Positions 6,811 to 15,267 of a stretch of DNA of 16,300 bases are shown here, piece after piece. The stretch spans positions 1 to 16,300 of the forward strand of contig CAVFXQ010000049.1 of assembly GCA_963626555.1 (NCBI GenBank), in the 5' to 3' direction. This DNA comes from UBA1181 sp963626555. Lineage in GTDB: Bacteria; Bacteroidota; Bacteroidia; Bacteroidales; Paludibacteraceae. The notes below the pieces were generated by a model. It saw only the letters and a program-made list of their open reading frames with translations. It was not told where the DNA came from and did not search any database. Both the position numbers and the translations under genes were made by a program. Every line of letters starts with the position of its first letter. Position 1 is the stretch's first letter.

Positions 6811-6852
6811 ATAATCCAACACGAACGAGAATGTTCACTCGTGTTGGATTAT
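6811..6852 (-). terminator. 14-bp perfect hairpin after sprA
   Basis: ATAATCCAACACGA (6811-6824) and TCGTGTTGGATTAT (6839-6852) are perfect inverted repeats around a 14-base loop. It lies 4 bp after the sprA stop and 45 bp before the MBOAT start. The minus-strand exit side lacks a strong T-run, so it may be a terminator, an attenuating stem or an RNA-protecting 3' end. Confidence 0.6.
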
Positions 6853-6856
6853 GTCA

Positions 6857-9800
6857 TTAGTGTGTCAAGTTGATTTTGAGGGCGATACCGAAGTCGTGAG
6901 AGACGGTAGGGTAGCCATCCGAAACCTTAGGCGTGCTTGATTTGCAGTCGTAGTAGAGTTTGATGTTGAGTCGCTCGCTCAGCACATAATCTGCTGAAAA
7001 TTTGAGGGTGAGCGATTTCAGTCCACTACTCAACTGTGAGTATTCGTCGTCAATGATGCGGATGTAAGCATCTGTGTTTTTGAAACCGACGTCTGCGCGA
7101 AGGTTTAAGTCGTTCTTGACTTTCTTTTGGCTCTTTCCGACCTTGATGATCATACCGATATCGTCGAAGCGGTAGCCAGAACCGAAGACGTATTCCATAC
7201 TGCTGGATTCGAGAATTTGGTTTCCTGGAATATCTAATTGTACGGTTCTTGATTTCTTGACCTCAAATTTCATAGAGAGGCTGTTTTTCAGGCTTGCGTC
7301 TACTCCGAAGAGAGGGGAGAAGTTTTCGGTGATGCTGACCGAACTAACATCATAGCGAGACGATATGTTGTTGTAGTCGTCGTTTGTTCCCGAGATTCCG
7401 TAGTTGTCTACGCCGTACATGCTGGTCCAGTCGGTGATAGACTCGTAGTTGCCGATGTTGTAGGTACTCTTGTAGGCGTGGTTCAAGTTGAACGATTTGA
7501 ATGTCTTTCTGAAGGCGGTGATCTTCATTAGGGCGTCGCAGGTTACCTTCCAGTTTGGAATAAGAGAGGTGATGATGCTCTTGAAGTCGCCTTTCGGGAT
7601 ATAGTTGAGGTCGGTGGATTCTATGTCTTTACCCATATAGGCTGCATAGAAAGCAGGAATCAGCACGTCGCCAGAACTCTTGCTGACATAGTTTGGCAGT
7701 CCGTTGGCGTTGTTATAGCCTACTTCGTTATAGATACGGCGTTGGATGACGGCTCTGTTCTCCAAGAATTTTTGGAAAGTCTTAGAGTTGGCACTGTTCT
7801 TGCGGAATGCGGTACGGATAGGCAGGCAAGTGCGTGAGAAGCTACCTGCTAACTGTTCAGAGTTCCATCCGTCTTGGAATCCGTACATATAATAGATTTC
7901 GTCAGACTTGTTCTTGTACCACGACGCATTGAGGTCGATCTTAAGACCTGGAATCGGCTCAACAAGCGATTTCACGGTGAGGGTTTGTGTTGTGGTGTGA
8001 ACAATTGGGTTGGTGATGTTTTCGTTCATCACCAAAAGTGAGTCTTCGCTATAGATACGTGTCAGAAATTTGTCAACATTGTAGAAGCCGAAAGTAAAGT
8101 CGTATCCAGGGTTGTCGTGGTCTTGACCGAGGAAGCCGCTGGTTGGATTGTAACCGTTGACTTCAAGGGCATCTGTGTGTCGGTAGCTAATGTTAATGTT
8201 ACGAATCAGCATCAAGAAACGCACGCTGTAATCGCGAATCTTATCGAAGGCGTTATCCTCACGTTGTGTGTTTTTGATAGTGAGCGTGAGGTTGTTCATA
8301 TCTTTCTTTGTGGATATGTTGATTGAATTTTGATCAATGCTTTTCCACTTGAAAGGTACGCTTGCCCCCGACGTGTCGACTAATGAAACATCTAATTTCA
8401 AAGAGTTGAGGCGGTGGTTGATACGAGTTTTATTATTGGCTTTCAGACGCAGACGTTTCCGCTCATAGGTCTTGTTCTTTTGGTCTTCTTTAGCATTATC
8501 TTTATCCTTATCTTTCTTTTTTTGAGCGTTGGCAAGACTCCTCGTCCTATTCAATTTTTGATTGATGCTTTTAAGAGCAGGAAATTTGTTGTAGAATGTC
8601 TCAAAATTGAAGCGGAGGTCACCGTTCCAGTTTCGTTGATTGTCTAAGAGATTTCCTGTGGTTGGGTCGGCACCCATGGTCAAGACTGTTCCTTTGTCCC
8701 ATTGATAGTTTGCCGAATACTGAGCGTTGGAGGTGATCCAGTCGAGTTGTGGCAACTTGTTGATAGGGATAGCGTATGAAGCGGAGAATTTTTGTTGGTA
8801 GGAAACAGGTTCTCCAAAGTTCTTGATGCTGCTCCAAACAGTGTCTTTCCAACGGTCGTACCAATCGTAGTAGCCAATCTCTTTTAAGTATTCCTTGTTA
8901 AGAGGCGTGTTGACTAAGCGTGTGTTTCCGTAGTCATCGGTGGTGCTGATGATTTCTGTGATTTCGGAGTTCATGGCAGAAGAGAAGGAGAGTTTGAGCG
9001 AACGAGTCAAATCCCATTTAATGTTTGACGTTCTGTCCCATTGCCAATTTTTATCCCAGGTCATATATTGGAATGTCGTGTCTTTTACGATTGGGCAGTT
9101 GTAGTTTCTATTTTGTGTCTCTTCGTAGTATCTCGTCATTGAAGTGCTGAATGCAATGTTCTTAGGTACATAGTAAAAGTTGAAATCTTTGATCAGTTTG
9201 AGGTTTTTAGACTTCAGCCATTTTGCTTTTTTGAAAGGTTCAACGGGTTTAGGGTTGATAGAGTAGACATAGTTGAATGTACCCTTATAATTTTTGATTT
9301 TCTCGTATTCAATCTCAGGGTTGGTTTCTTTTGTCTCATTATATCCTAAACTGAATGAGAAATTGGCAGGGTCGTATGGCATGGCAGTCTTAGGGCTGGT
9401 TATGCCGACACGCACGTTGCTGAGGGCAAAGCTTTGGTACACTTTGTCGGTACGCGACATTGCTTTTATAGAATCCTTGATATGATCATCGTCATAGTTG
9501 TCTAAAGTGCGACTTAGTTCCACGTCGGTGTTCATTGGGTCATACTTTGGCGACGACATTTGGTGGGTTCGTGTATAGGTGAAAGGAAGGTTGACCTTTG
9601 CCTTGTCAGGGAAAAGTTTGCCGAGTTGGACGGCTACTGAAAGATTGTATTCGTAGTTGTCTTCTTGGTTGCGATCTGTTACGTTGTCTTCAATACTTCC
9701 GAAGCCAGTTGTCTCAATGGTTCCTCCGAGGTTGAACGAACCTAAATCGGAAAAGACTATGCCCAGATTGGCGGTGGCTGCCCAACCACCGTCTTCCTCA

Positions 9801-12800
9801 AAACCAGACATACGCATCTCGTTGACCCAGATCTCTGCGCTATGGCTTTCGTTGTCCTCGTTGGCAATACCGATCATCATCGAAGTGATGTCGCCGAAAG
9901 AAGGTGATCCGACAACTGCCATCGTGTTGTTGCCGTCCATTTTGGTGTAACGCTCGTTGTATTTCACTTGACCATTGAGTTTCTTTTTGTCCCTTTCTAA
10001 TTTGAGGTTGGTCAACTGTTCGAAAGCGAAGTCAAAATTGTTGGCGGTCGGCCAAACGGTGTATTGGTTCGTAGCTCCTTCTGGGGTTATCTTCAATGGA
10101 ATACGATACTCGTAATAGTTTTCGGTGAAGTCAGAGCCGAAACGTACGAAAGCGTAGAGTCGGTTGTCTGGAATGTCCTCGCCATCGATAAGTTGCTCTG
10201 CGTGGACAAACATCTTGAAGCGTTTGTATTGGCGTGTGTCTAACGATGTGGTCTTATAGACTGCACGTACGTCATTTGGTTCGAGACTATCGATTTTCAG
10301 AACCATAGACTGCTCGTTCTCTTGTGTTACTTGTGTCTGACTAGGGTCAATTGTACGGTCAATTCCTGGAGGCAGCTGATAGTTGACAGGAGTTTTACGA
10401 GAGTCGTTTTCAATACATACGGATGAGATGCTTATGCTACCAGTTCCTTGAAGTTTGCTTGCTATAGAGCTCTCCACTAAACGCTCGTTTTTCTCATATA
10501 CACGCCAATCTGTGCGCACTAACTGCAATTCTCCGAAACGAAGATGTTCTTCTTCCTCGAATCCTGTCATGTACATACGGATGAAGCGGATAGAACGAAA
10601 GTCGTTGATGTTGCCTTCTGCACGTTTTTTGGAGGTATGGACAGGAATGCGGAGTTGATACCATTTGATGTCCTCTTTGTTGCCATTTTTCAACTCGACA
10701 TTTGCGGTAACCATATTGGTGATGTAGTTGTCTTCCCAATTGGCTTTGTTCTCGAACATGTCTTTGTCGATGCTGATGATATACTCGTAATACTGTTCTG
10801 TCTCATTAAGTGTATTATCTCCGTTGAGGTCTTCTCCGTCTGGCGAAGTAGTTGCGGTCGACGTGTATGAGTCGTCCGATGAGGTTGAGTTTCCTTCAAC
10901 ACCATTGTAGAATTTATAGCGGTCGAAGACGTTGGATTCGCGGTCGTCATAGTCGCTACCGCGGAAGTAATGGAAGTTATCGCCAGCAGGGTCGGTGAGA
11001 GGGGAGAATGTCTCTTGTCCCCAGCGCATCTTGGCAGTAGAGTTCACTTTTTGGTTGATAGCGTTATAGTAGCGTCCGTATGAGGAGATGAATGAGAACT
11101 CGTCATCGTTGGAAAGTCCGTCCAAACCAAGATCTTGTTGTGCGAGATAGGCATTGTCGAACGAACTTGTAACCGCAGTTAAGCGTGGCACACGTCCCCA
11201 AATGGTCGTGTCGACCTGTGCCATATTCTGCGAGGTCGGAAGTCCGTTCTCGAAGGCTTTACGTCCATCTTTCAATATGTCCTCAGAGATGCTACCCAAA
11301 TTGAATACGAGTTGTCCTGAGGTGGTGTTCATATTGTCATAGACGAAAGGGTCCATCAGCCACATTTCAATGTATTCTATGTTCGCACTTTCAAAATTCG
11401 TGTTGTCCAATTTCCTTGTGATACCAGCCCAACGGTCGCCTGGGTTCTCCAAGTAACCATCTTCGCCCATTCCGGATACATCCAAGTTGTATGGTCCACG
11501 TTCCTTTGGATAATAGTGGAGGTGAAGAGTTTGAAGGGTGGTAGATTCTCCATAGACTTGGTCTTTGTCTTGATAAATTTCTTGCTCGTTTACCAAACGG
11601 ATATAATGGTTAGATTGTTGATCTTTGTCGCTTTTGATGTGTTTTGGTGTACTGGAGGTTGATGAGGTGAAGATGTTATCGATGTAATACCATGCGAGGT
11701 GTGAGCGGTTGAGTCCATATCCGATGTTGGACAAATCAGCCCCACTAAGATAATTGCTCCAGTAACTATCGTTTTCACGGATAAAATGTTTGTTGTATAG
11801 TGGTCCGCTTGTTACCTTCGGTGTGCTTGACAATGCCCACGATGTAGGGTTTTTGATGTTGATGTTTGACTTGGTTCCTTCAAAGTCGTCGATGTATGAA
11901 ACGCCTTGTTTGTTATCGTCTTGGTTGATAGCTTTGTTATGTCCAGGAATTAGTTGGGCAAACTCACCCGAGAAGGCGATAGAAGAAGGGGCTGTGGCAT
12001 TGATGAGCGGCAGTTTGTCAATTGCGTTGGTGAGCCATTGCCAGTCTGACTTGAAGGTTCCGTTCATCCCCCATATAGTGTTCGACATAGGTTCGTTTCC
12101 GTTTGTAACCTTTGTTGTGAGAGGTTTTTCGTTGAGGTGGAGAATCGTTGCGCCTAATGAGAATTTCTCGGAGAAATCGTATTCAGCGTTCACTCCGAGA
12201 AGTGATTTGCGCTGTGTGTTGAAAAACGACTCGCTTTCTACGGAGACGCTCACGGGCGAGTTGGAGGCAAGGGCGGTCTCGTCCAAAATCTTCACGATAC
12301 CCATGTTGTAGTCTACCGTGTAGCCAGTGCCTTCAACAAGGGTACGACCGCCTGCTGTAACACGCACGGAGCCTCGGGCGATGTTCGTAACGCCCAAACG
12401 GATTTCCGAACCTGAGGAGGAACTGTATTTACCCGTGATGAGGTATTTATTCTTCTCTGTATATTGTTCGGCAACGGTCAAGGTTGAGTCGTACAACTCT
12501 GGGAATGTGTAGTTGTCAACACCTGCGATTTTGCCGTAGCCGTTCTTGATGCCTGTATCAAATGGGCGAGTAGAAAGGAAAATGATTCGTCCTGTTGATG
12601 GAATGACCGTATAACCTGAAATGTAGTCGAAATAGCCATCTGGCATTGCATTTGAACGTTTGTTCAAGCGGTCGAGATTCAACACACGAAGCAAGTTTTT
12701 ATTACTCAACGCTGGGATATAGGTCAGGTAAGAGGTGAGAGAATCGCTCTGATAGTGGTATTTGATTTGCACCTCGAAATTATCTGGTTGGATATTGTAA

Positions 12801-14455
12801 GCTCCGAGTGAGTAGACGTTACGCATAGTGAGGTTCCACAATTTTTTGTTTTGTGGAGATGGCAACGAACTCTTCAACAACTTTACGATGAGGTTTTGCG
12901 ACGAAACCTTCGAGGTGTCTGTTGAGGTGGTCGTCAACTCACCGACGGTATATGTCTTACCTCCTTTGGTGTACTGGAATGCTACGGCGACGATACGGTC
13001 GGACTGAGACGTGCTTTTGAGCGACACATAACCCAATTCAGAGTTCAAAGTATATTCTGAAGAGGTTAACAGCCTGGCACTGTTCAACACTTCATAGTCT
13101 TTTGTCGCTTCCAATGTCTTTCCATCTATGGTGAGGTTTTCTAATGCGTAGGAGGCTGTTTGAATATCTCTCAAGTCGGCAATGCCATTGAGTGTCTTAT
13201 AGAAGGACCCATTGTTGTTGGATGGTATGTTTTCAGACTTTCCATCTAAGTCGTAGGTCTCTCCTAATTCTGTAACGGCGATGAGGTTTCTCGTTGTGTA
13301 GTTGGCAGATGAGGTTGATGTGTTTGTCACCCAAATTTCTACTTTGTTGATGACGATACCCGATTGGGGATTGGGTGCGTTTTTCGCCCATTCATCATAG
13401 TGGTCGTAGAAATAAGTGGAAAGGAAGAAGTGCTTGTTTTCCTCATAGTCAGTAGGCAAGAGTTCGAACTCAGTGGTCTGCGCTCCGTTGCTGGTAATTG
13501 TCTTACGTTCAGACTGTTGCTGTGAAATGATTCCTTGAATTTTCAACTTTCCAAATTGTAAATCCGTACGAAAACCGAAGAGGTCTGTGCTTCCTGTGAT
13601 GAGCGATGATGAGAGTGGTAGACTTACGTTTCCTGCTTCGATACGTTGGATAATGTCATCTTCATCTCCTTTATATCCTAAGTTGACTAAACTTTGGTCT
13701 GCATCAAAAGTGGCTTCTGTGTTATAATTTAGATTGAAATTGATTTTTGTTCCAACGGAACCGTTAGCGGAAAGTTGGATTTTCGTGTCAAAATCAAAGA
13801 TGGTGTTCGTTCGGTTTCTCTCCGAGATAGTCGGATTTTCACGTTTCGTGATATTAAAACCGAAGTCGAGGTCTACGGAACCTTGCGTTTTCAGTTTAAC
13901 ACCGCCTGGTCCGAAGATGTTTTCTCCCTTTTCTCCTAATCCGATTTGTATGTCGCTGAGAGTGAACTTGTTACCGCCGTCTGTATTTGTTTTTGCTTTC
14001 TCTGCCCAATAGCGGTTCATAGACTGCTGCAGGGAATAGCGTTGATATTCGTTTTCATTGAGAACGAAAGGGGTAGCGACATCCATGTCGCCTACACGGG
14101 TATGGTAAATGTAATAGCCTGTATTGGGGTCATATTCAACGTCCGACTTGACATTGGCTGGGTCTCGCAAATCGATGGCGGCGTTCTGTTGAAGGTCGTC
14201 ATAGGTAACCGTTTCCGACTCTTTCACGGGAAACTTGATGCCTTTCATCGTGTCCAAACGACTCTCTTTCGGTTCTTCTTTCGCCTTTTGTCTGCTTGTT
14301 TGAGAGCTTGCGTGTTGCCCATTTCGTTGTGAGGTAGAGGTAGTTCTTGCGCGAGGGTTCAGCGACGACCTTGATTGTTGCGCATACGAAGAGAGGGCGA
14401 CAAGTCCACTCAGTAGTATGCACACGAATGCGATATATAAAATTTTCTTAGCCAA
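6857..14455 (-). CDS. sprA: Type IX secretion outer-membrane translocon SprA (Sov)
   Basis: The 2,532-residue product has a basic N-terminus, a hydrophobic core and a likely signal-peptidase site after SSYA (residue 25). Size and sequence fit SprA/Sov, the very large outer-membrane barrel through which T9SS cargo leaves the cell (gliding adhesins in Flavobacterium, gingipains in Porphyromonas). Recognisable parts are the N-terminal GPGGVKLKTQGSVDLDFGFN segment, IDDFEGTKSNINI (a widely conserved block in the middle), EIWVNEMRMSGFEEDGGW, and a long run of alternating beta strands to the C-terminal KINLTH. A Lys/Asp-rich insertion occupies about 1979-2010. The first codon is TTG: no in-frame ATG exists between the upstream stop at 14489-14491 and the signal peptide, so TTG at 14453-14455 or ATT at 14462-14464 are the options. 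ruvA lies 49 bp upstream on the same strand, the usual Bacteroidetes linkage. No frameshift is present. Confidence 0.93.
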   Translation of the reverse strand: MAKKILYIAFVCILLSGLVALSSYAQQSRSSLNPRARTTSTSQRNGQHASSQTSRQKAKEEPKESRLDTMKGIKFPVKESETVTYDDLQQNAAIDLRDPANVKSDVEYDPNTGYYIYHTRVGDMDVATPFVLNENEYQRYSLQQSMNRYWAEKAKTNTDGGNKFTLSDIQIGLGEKGENIFGPGGVKLKTQGSVDLDFGFNITKRENPTISERNRTNTIFDFDTKIQLSANGSVGTKINFNLNYNTEATFDADQSLVNLGYKGDEDDIIQRIEAGNVSLPLSSSLITGSTDLFGFRTDLQFGKLKIQGIISQQQSERKTITSNGAQTTEFELLPTDYEENKHFFLSTYFYDHYDEWAKNAPNPQSGIVINKVEIWVTNTSTSSANYTTRNLIAVTELGETYDLDGKSENIPSNNNGSFYKTLNGIADLRDIQTASYALENLTIDGKTLEATKDYEVLNSARLLTSSEYTLNSELGYVSLKSTSQSDRIVAVAFQYTKGGKTYTVGELTTTSTDTSKVSSQNLIVKLLKSSLPSPQNKKLWNLTMRNVYSLGAYNIQPDNFEVQIKYHYQSDSLTSYLTYIPALSNKNLLRVLNLDRLNKRSNAMPDGYFDYISGYTVIPSTGRIIFLSTRPFDTGIKNGYGKIAGVDNYTFPELYDSTLTVAEQYTEKNKYLITGKYSSSSGSEIRLGVTNIARGSVRVTAGGRTLVEGTGYTVDYNMGIVKILDETALASNSPVSVSVESESFFNTQRKSLLGVNAEYDFSEKFSLGATILHLNEKPLTTKVTNGNEPMSNTIWGMNGTFKSDWQWLTNAIDKLPLINATAPSSIAFSGEFAQLIPGHNKAINQDDNKQGVSYIDDFEGTKSNINIKNPTSWALSSTPKVTSGPLYNKHFIRENDSYWSNYLSGADLSNIGYGLNRSHLAWYYIDNIFTSSTSSTPKHIKSDKDQQSNHYIRLVNEQEIYQDKDQVYGESTTLQTLHLHYYPKERGPYNLDVSGMGEDGYLENPGDRWAGITRKLDNTNFESANIEYIEMWLMDPFVYDNMNTTSGQLVFNLGSISEDILKDGRKAFENGLPTSQNMAQVDTTIWGRVPRLTAVTSSFDNAYLAQQDLGLDGLSNDDEFSFISSYGRYYNAINQKVNSTAKMRWGQETFSPLTDPAGDNFHYFRGSDYDDRESNVFDRYKFYNGVEGNSTSSDDSYTSTATTSPDGEDLNGDNTLNETEQYYEYIISIDKDMFENKANWEDNYITNMVTANVELKNGNKEDIKWYQLRIPVHTSKKRAEGNINDFRSIRFIRMYMTGFEEEEHLRFGELQLVRTDWRVYEKNERLVESSIASKLQGTGSISISSVCIENDSRKTPVNYQLPPGIDRTIDPSQTQVTQENEQSMVLKIDSLEPNDVRAVYKTTSLDTRQYKRFKMFVHAEQLIDGEDIPDNRLYAFVRFGSDFTENYYEYRIPLKITPEGATNQYTVWPTANNFDFAFEQLTNLKLERDKKKLNGQVKYNERYTKMDGNNTMAVVGSPSFGDITSMMIGIANEDNESHSAEIWVNEMRMSGFEEDGGWAATANLGIVFSDLGSFNLGGTIETTGFGSIEDNVTDRNQEDNYEYNLSVAVQLGKLFPDKAKVNLPFTYTRTHQMSSPKYDPMNTDVELSRTLDNYDDDHIKDSIKAMSRTDKVYQSFALSNVRVGITSPKTAMPYDPANFSFSLGYNETKETNPEIEYEKIKNYKGTFNYVYSINPKPVEPFKKAKWLKSKNLKLIKDFNFYYVPKNIAFSTSMTRYYEETQNRNYNCPIVKDTTFQYMTWDKNWQWDRTSNIKWDLTRSLKLSFSSAMNSEITEIISTTDDYGNTRLVNTPLNKEYLKEIGYYDWYDRWKDTVWSSIKNFGEPVSYQQKFSASYAIPINKLPQLDWITSNAQYSANYQWDKGTVLTMGADPTTGNLLDNQRNWNGDLRFNFETFYNKFPALKSINQKLNRTRSLANAQKKKDKDKDNAKEDQKNKTYERKRLRLKANNKTRINHRLNSLKLDVSLVDTSGASVPFKWKSIDQNSINISTKKDMNNLTLTIKNTQREDNAFDKIRDYSVRFLMLIRNINISYRHTDALEVNGYNPTSGFLGQDHDNPGYDFTFGFYNVDKFLTRIYSEDSLLVMNENITNPIVHTTTQTLTVKSLVEPIPGLKIDLNASWYKNKSDEIYYMYGFQDGWNSEQLAGSFSRTCLPIRTAFRKNSANSKTFQKFLENRAVIQRRIYNEVGYNNANGLPNYVSKSSGDVLIPAFYAAYMGKDIESTDLNYIPKGDFKSIITSLIPNWKVTCDALMKITAFRKTFKSFNLNHAYKSTYNIGNYESITDWTSMYGVDNYGISGTNDDYNNISSRYDVSSVSITENFSPLFGVDASLKNSLSMKFEVKKSRTVQLDIPGNQILESSSMEYVFGSGYRFDDIGMIIKVGKSQKKVKNDLNLRADVGFKNTDAYIRIIDDEYSQLSSGLKSLTLKFSADYVLSERLNIKLYYDCKSSTPKVSDGYPTVSHDFGIALKINLTH

Positions 14456-14504
14456 TTCGGTAATGGGTTGCGGTTTTCTCCGATAATCTCAAATAATAAA
14501 AACG

Positions 14505-15095
14505 CTATCTTAGTTGGTTTAGTGCCTCTTTTATCAATTTTTGTATTGGAATAGTAGGATTTCCTTTTATAATAGAGTTGATAGTCTTTGTAGCGACGGC
14601 TTGTGTGTAGCCGAGGACGACCAGGGCGGCCACAGCCTCTTCTTTGTTAGGGTTGTCTGGAATATCGGTGTTCGAGGATTCCACTTTCTCCATTTTGTCT
14701 TTCAAGTCAACGATGATACGCTCCGCTGTTTTGGCACCGATTCCCTTGATGCTTTTTAGCATTTTCACGTTGCTAGTGCTGATGATAGATTGTAGTTCGG
14801 CAACTGAGTAGGCGGAGAGGATCATACGGGCAGAAGATGCGCCTACGCCAGATACGGAGATGAGAAGAAGGAAAAGGTTGCGTTCTTCTTTGGTGGCAAA
14901 TCCATAGAGTGTGTAGGCATCTTCGCGAACAGCCTCGTATATATATAAGGTGGCAATATCGCCAGAATTGGCGTTGCTCTCGATAGCAGAGTAGGTGTTG
15001 AGAGATATGTTGACCGAGAAACCAATTTGTGATGTCTCGACCACAGCCACCGCTGGGTTCAATTCAGTTATTTTCCCTTTTATGTATTCAAACAT
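14505..15095 (-). CDS. ruvA: Holliday junction DNA helicase subunit RuvA
   Basis: The 196-residue protein has the standard RuvA layout. It binds four-way junctions as a tetramer and directs the RuvB motor during branch migration. Residues 1-62 form the OB-fold domain, opening MFEYIKGKITEL and including the YTLYGF strand at 61-66. Two helix-hairpin-helix motifs follow: SGVGASSAR (82-90) and KGIGAKTAE (117-125). A polar acidic linker with TDIPDNPNKEE (about 143-153) leads to the RuvB-binding third domain, with EAVAALVVLGYTQ and ending LIKEALNQLR. Length is normal and the ATG is clear. sprA follows after 49 bp with no hairpin between, so the two are probably co-transcribed. The 172-bp region upstream is shared with the divergent ATPase gene. 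Confidence 0.96.
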   Translation of the reverse strand: MFEYIKGKITELNPAVAVVETSQIGFSVNISLNTYSAIESNANSGDIATLYIYEAVREDAYTLYGFATKEERNLFLLLISVSGVGASSARMILSAYSVAELQSIISTSNVKMLKSIKGIGAKTAERIIVDLKDKMEKVESSNTDIPDNPNKEEAVAALVVLGYTQAVATKTINSIIKGNPTIPIQKLIKEALNQLR

Positions 15096-15136
15096 AGATA
15101 AATAATGTTGATTTTTTTAATGTGAAAAAAACTCTG

Positions 15137-15144
15137 CGAATATA
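15137..15144 (-). promoter_or_regulatory. Weak candidate -7 element for ruvA-sprA
   Basis: The minus strand reads TATATTCG, one base off the TAnnTTTG consensus, about 42 bases before the ruvA ATG. No convincing -33 TTTG is present at the right distance (only ATTC), so this is a low-confidence call. Confidence 0.25.
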
Positions 15145-15211
15145 TGAAAAAATGTTGGGTTGAGCGAATTTGAGAAGTACAACACATTGTCCAGTTAATT
15201 TTTCATCTATC

Positions 15212-15244
15212 TTTCTAATTAAAAAGGCGTTTTTCCTATCTTTG
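15212..15244 (+). promoter_or_regulatory. Bacteroidetes-type promoter for the right-hand ATPase gene
   Basis: TATCTTTG at 15237-15244 is an exact TAnnTTTG -7 element. TTTC at 15212-15215 is a one-mismatch -33 box 21 bases upstream. Transcription would start near 15248, leaving a leader of about 20 bases before the ATG at 15268. Confidence 0.6.
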
Positions 15245-15267
15245 TAGGGAACAAATGATTCAATGAT

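Noticed and set aside
11790..12311. 173-residue open frame on the plus strand
   Set aside because: It lies wholly inside sprA on the opposite strand and shows no family features; it is a shadow of the real gene.
13734..14332. Overlapping open frames of 92 and 128 residues opposite the sprA N-terminus
   Set aside because: They are antisense to a confidently identified gene, overlap each other, and have low-complexity hydrophobic readouts without recognisable domains.
15096..15267. Possible small gene or RNA in the ruvA / ATPase divergent region
   Set aside because: No open frame with a plausible start, no stable hairpin and no RNA family signature was visible; only promoter-like elements are supported.
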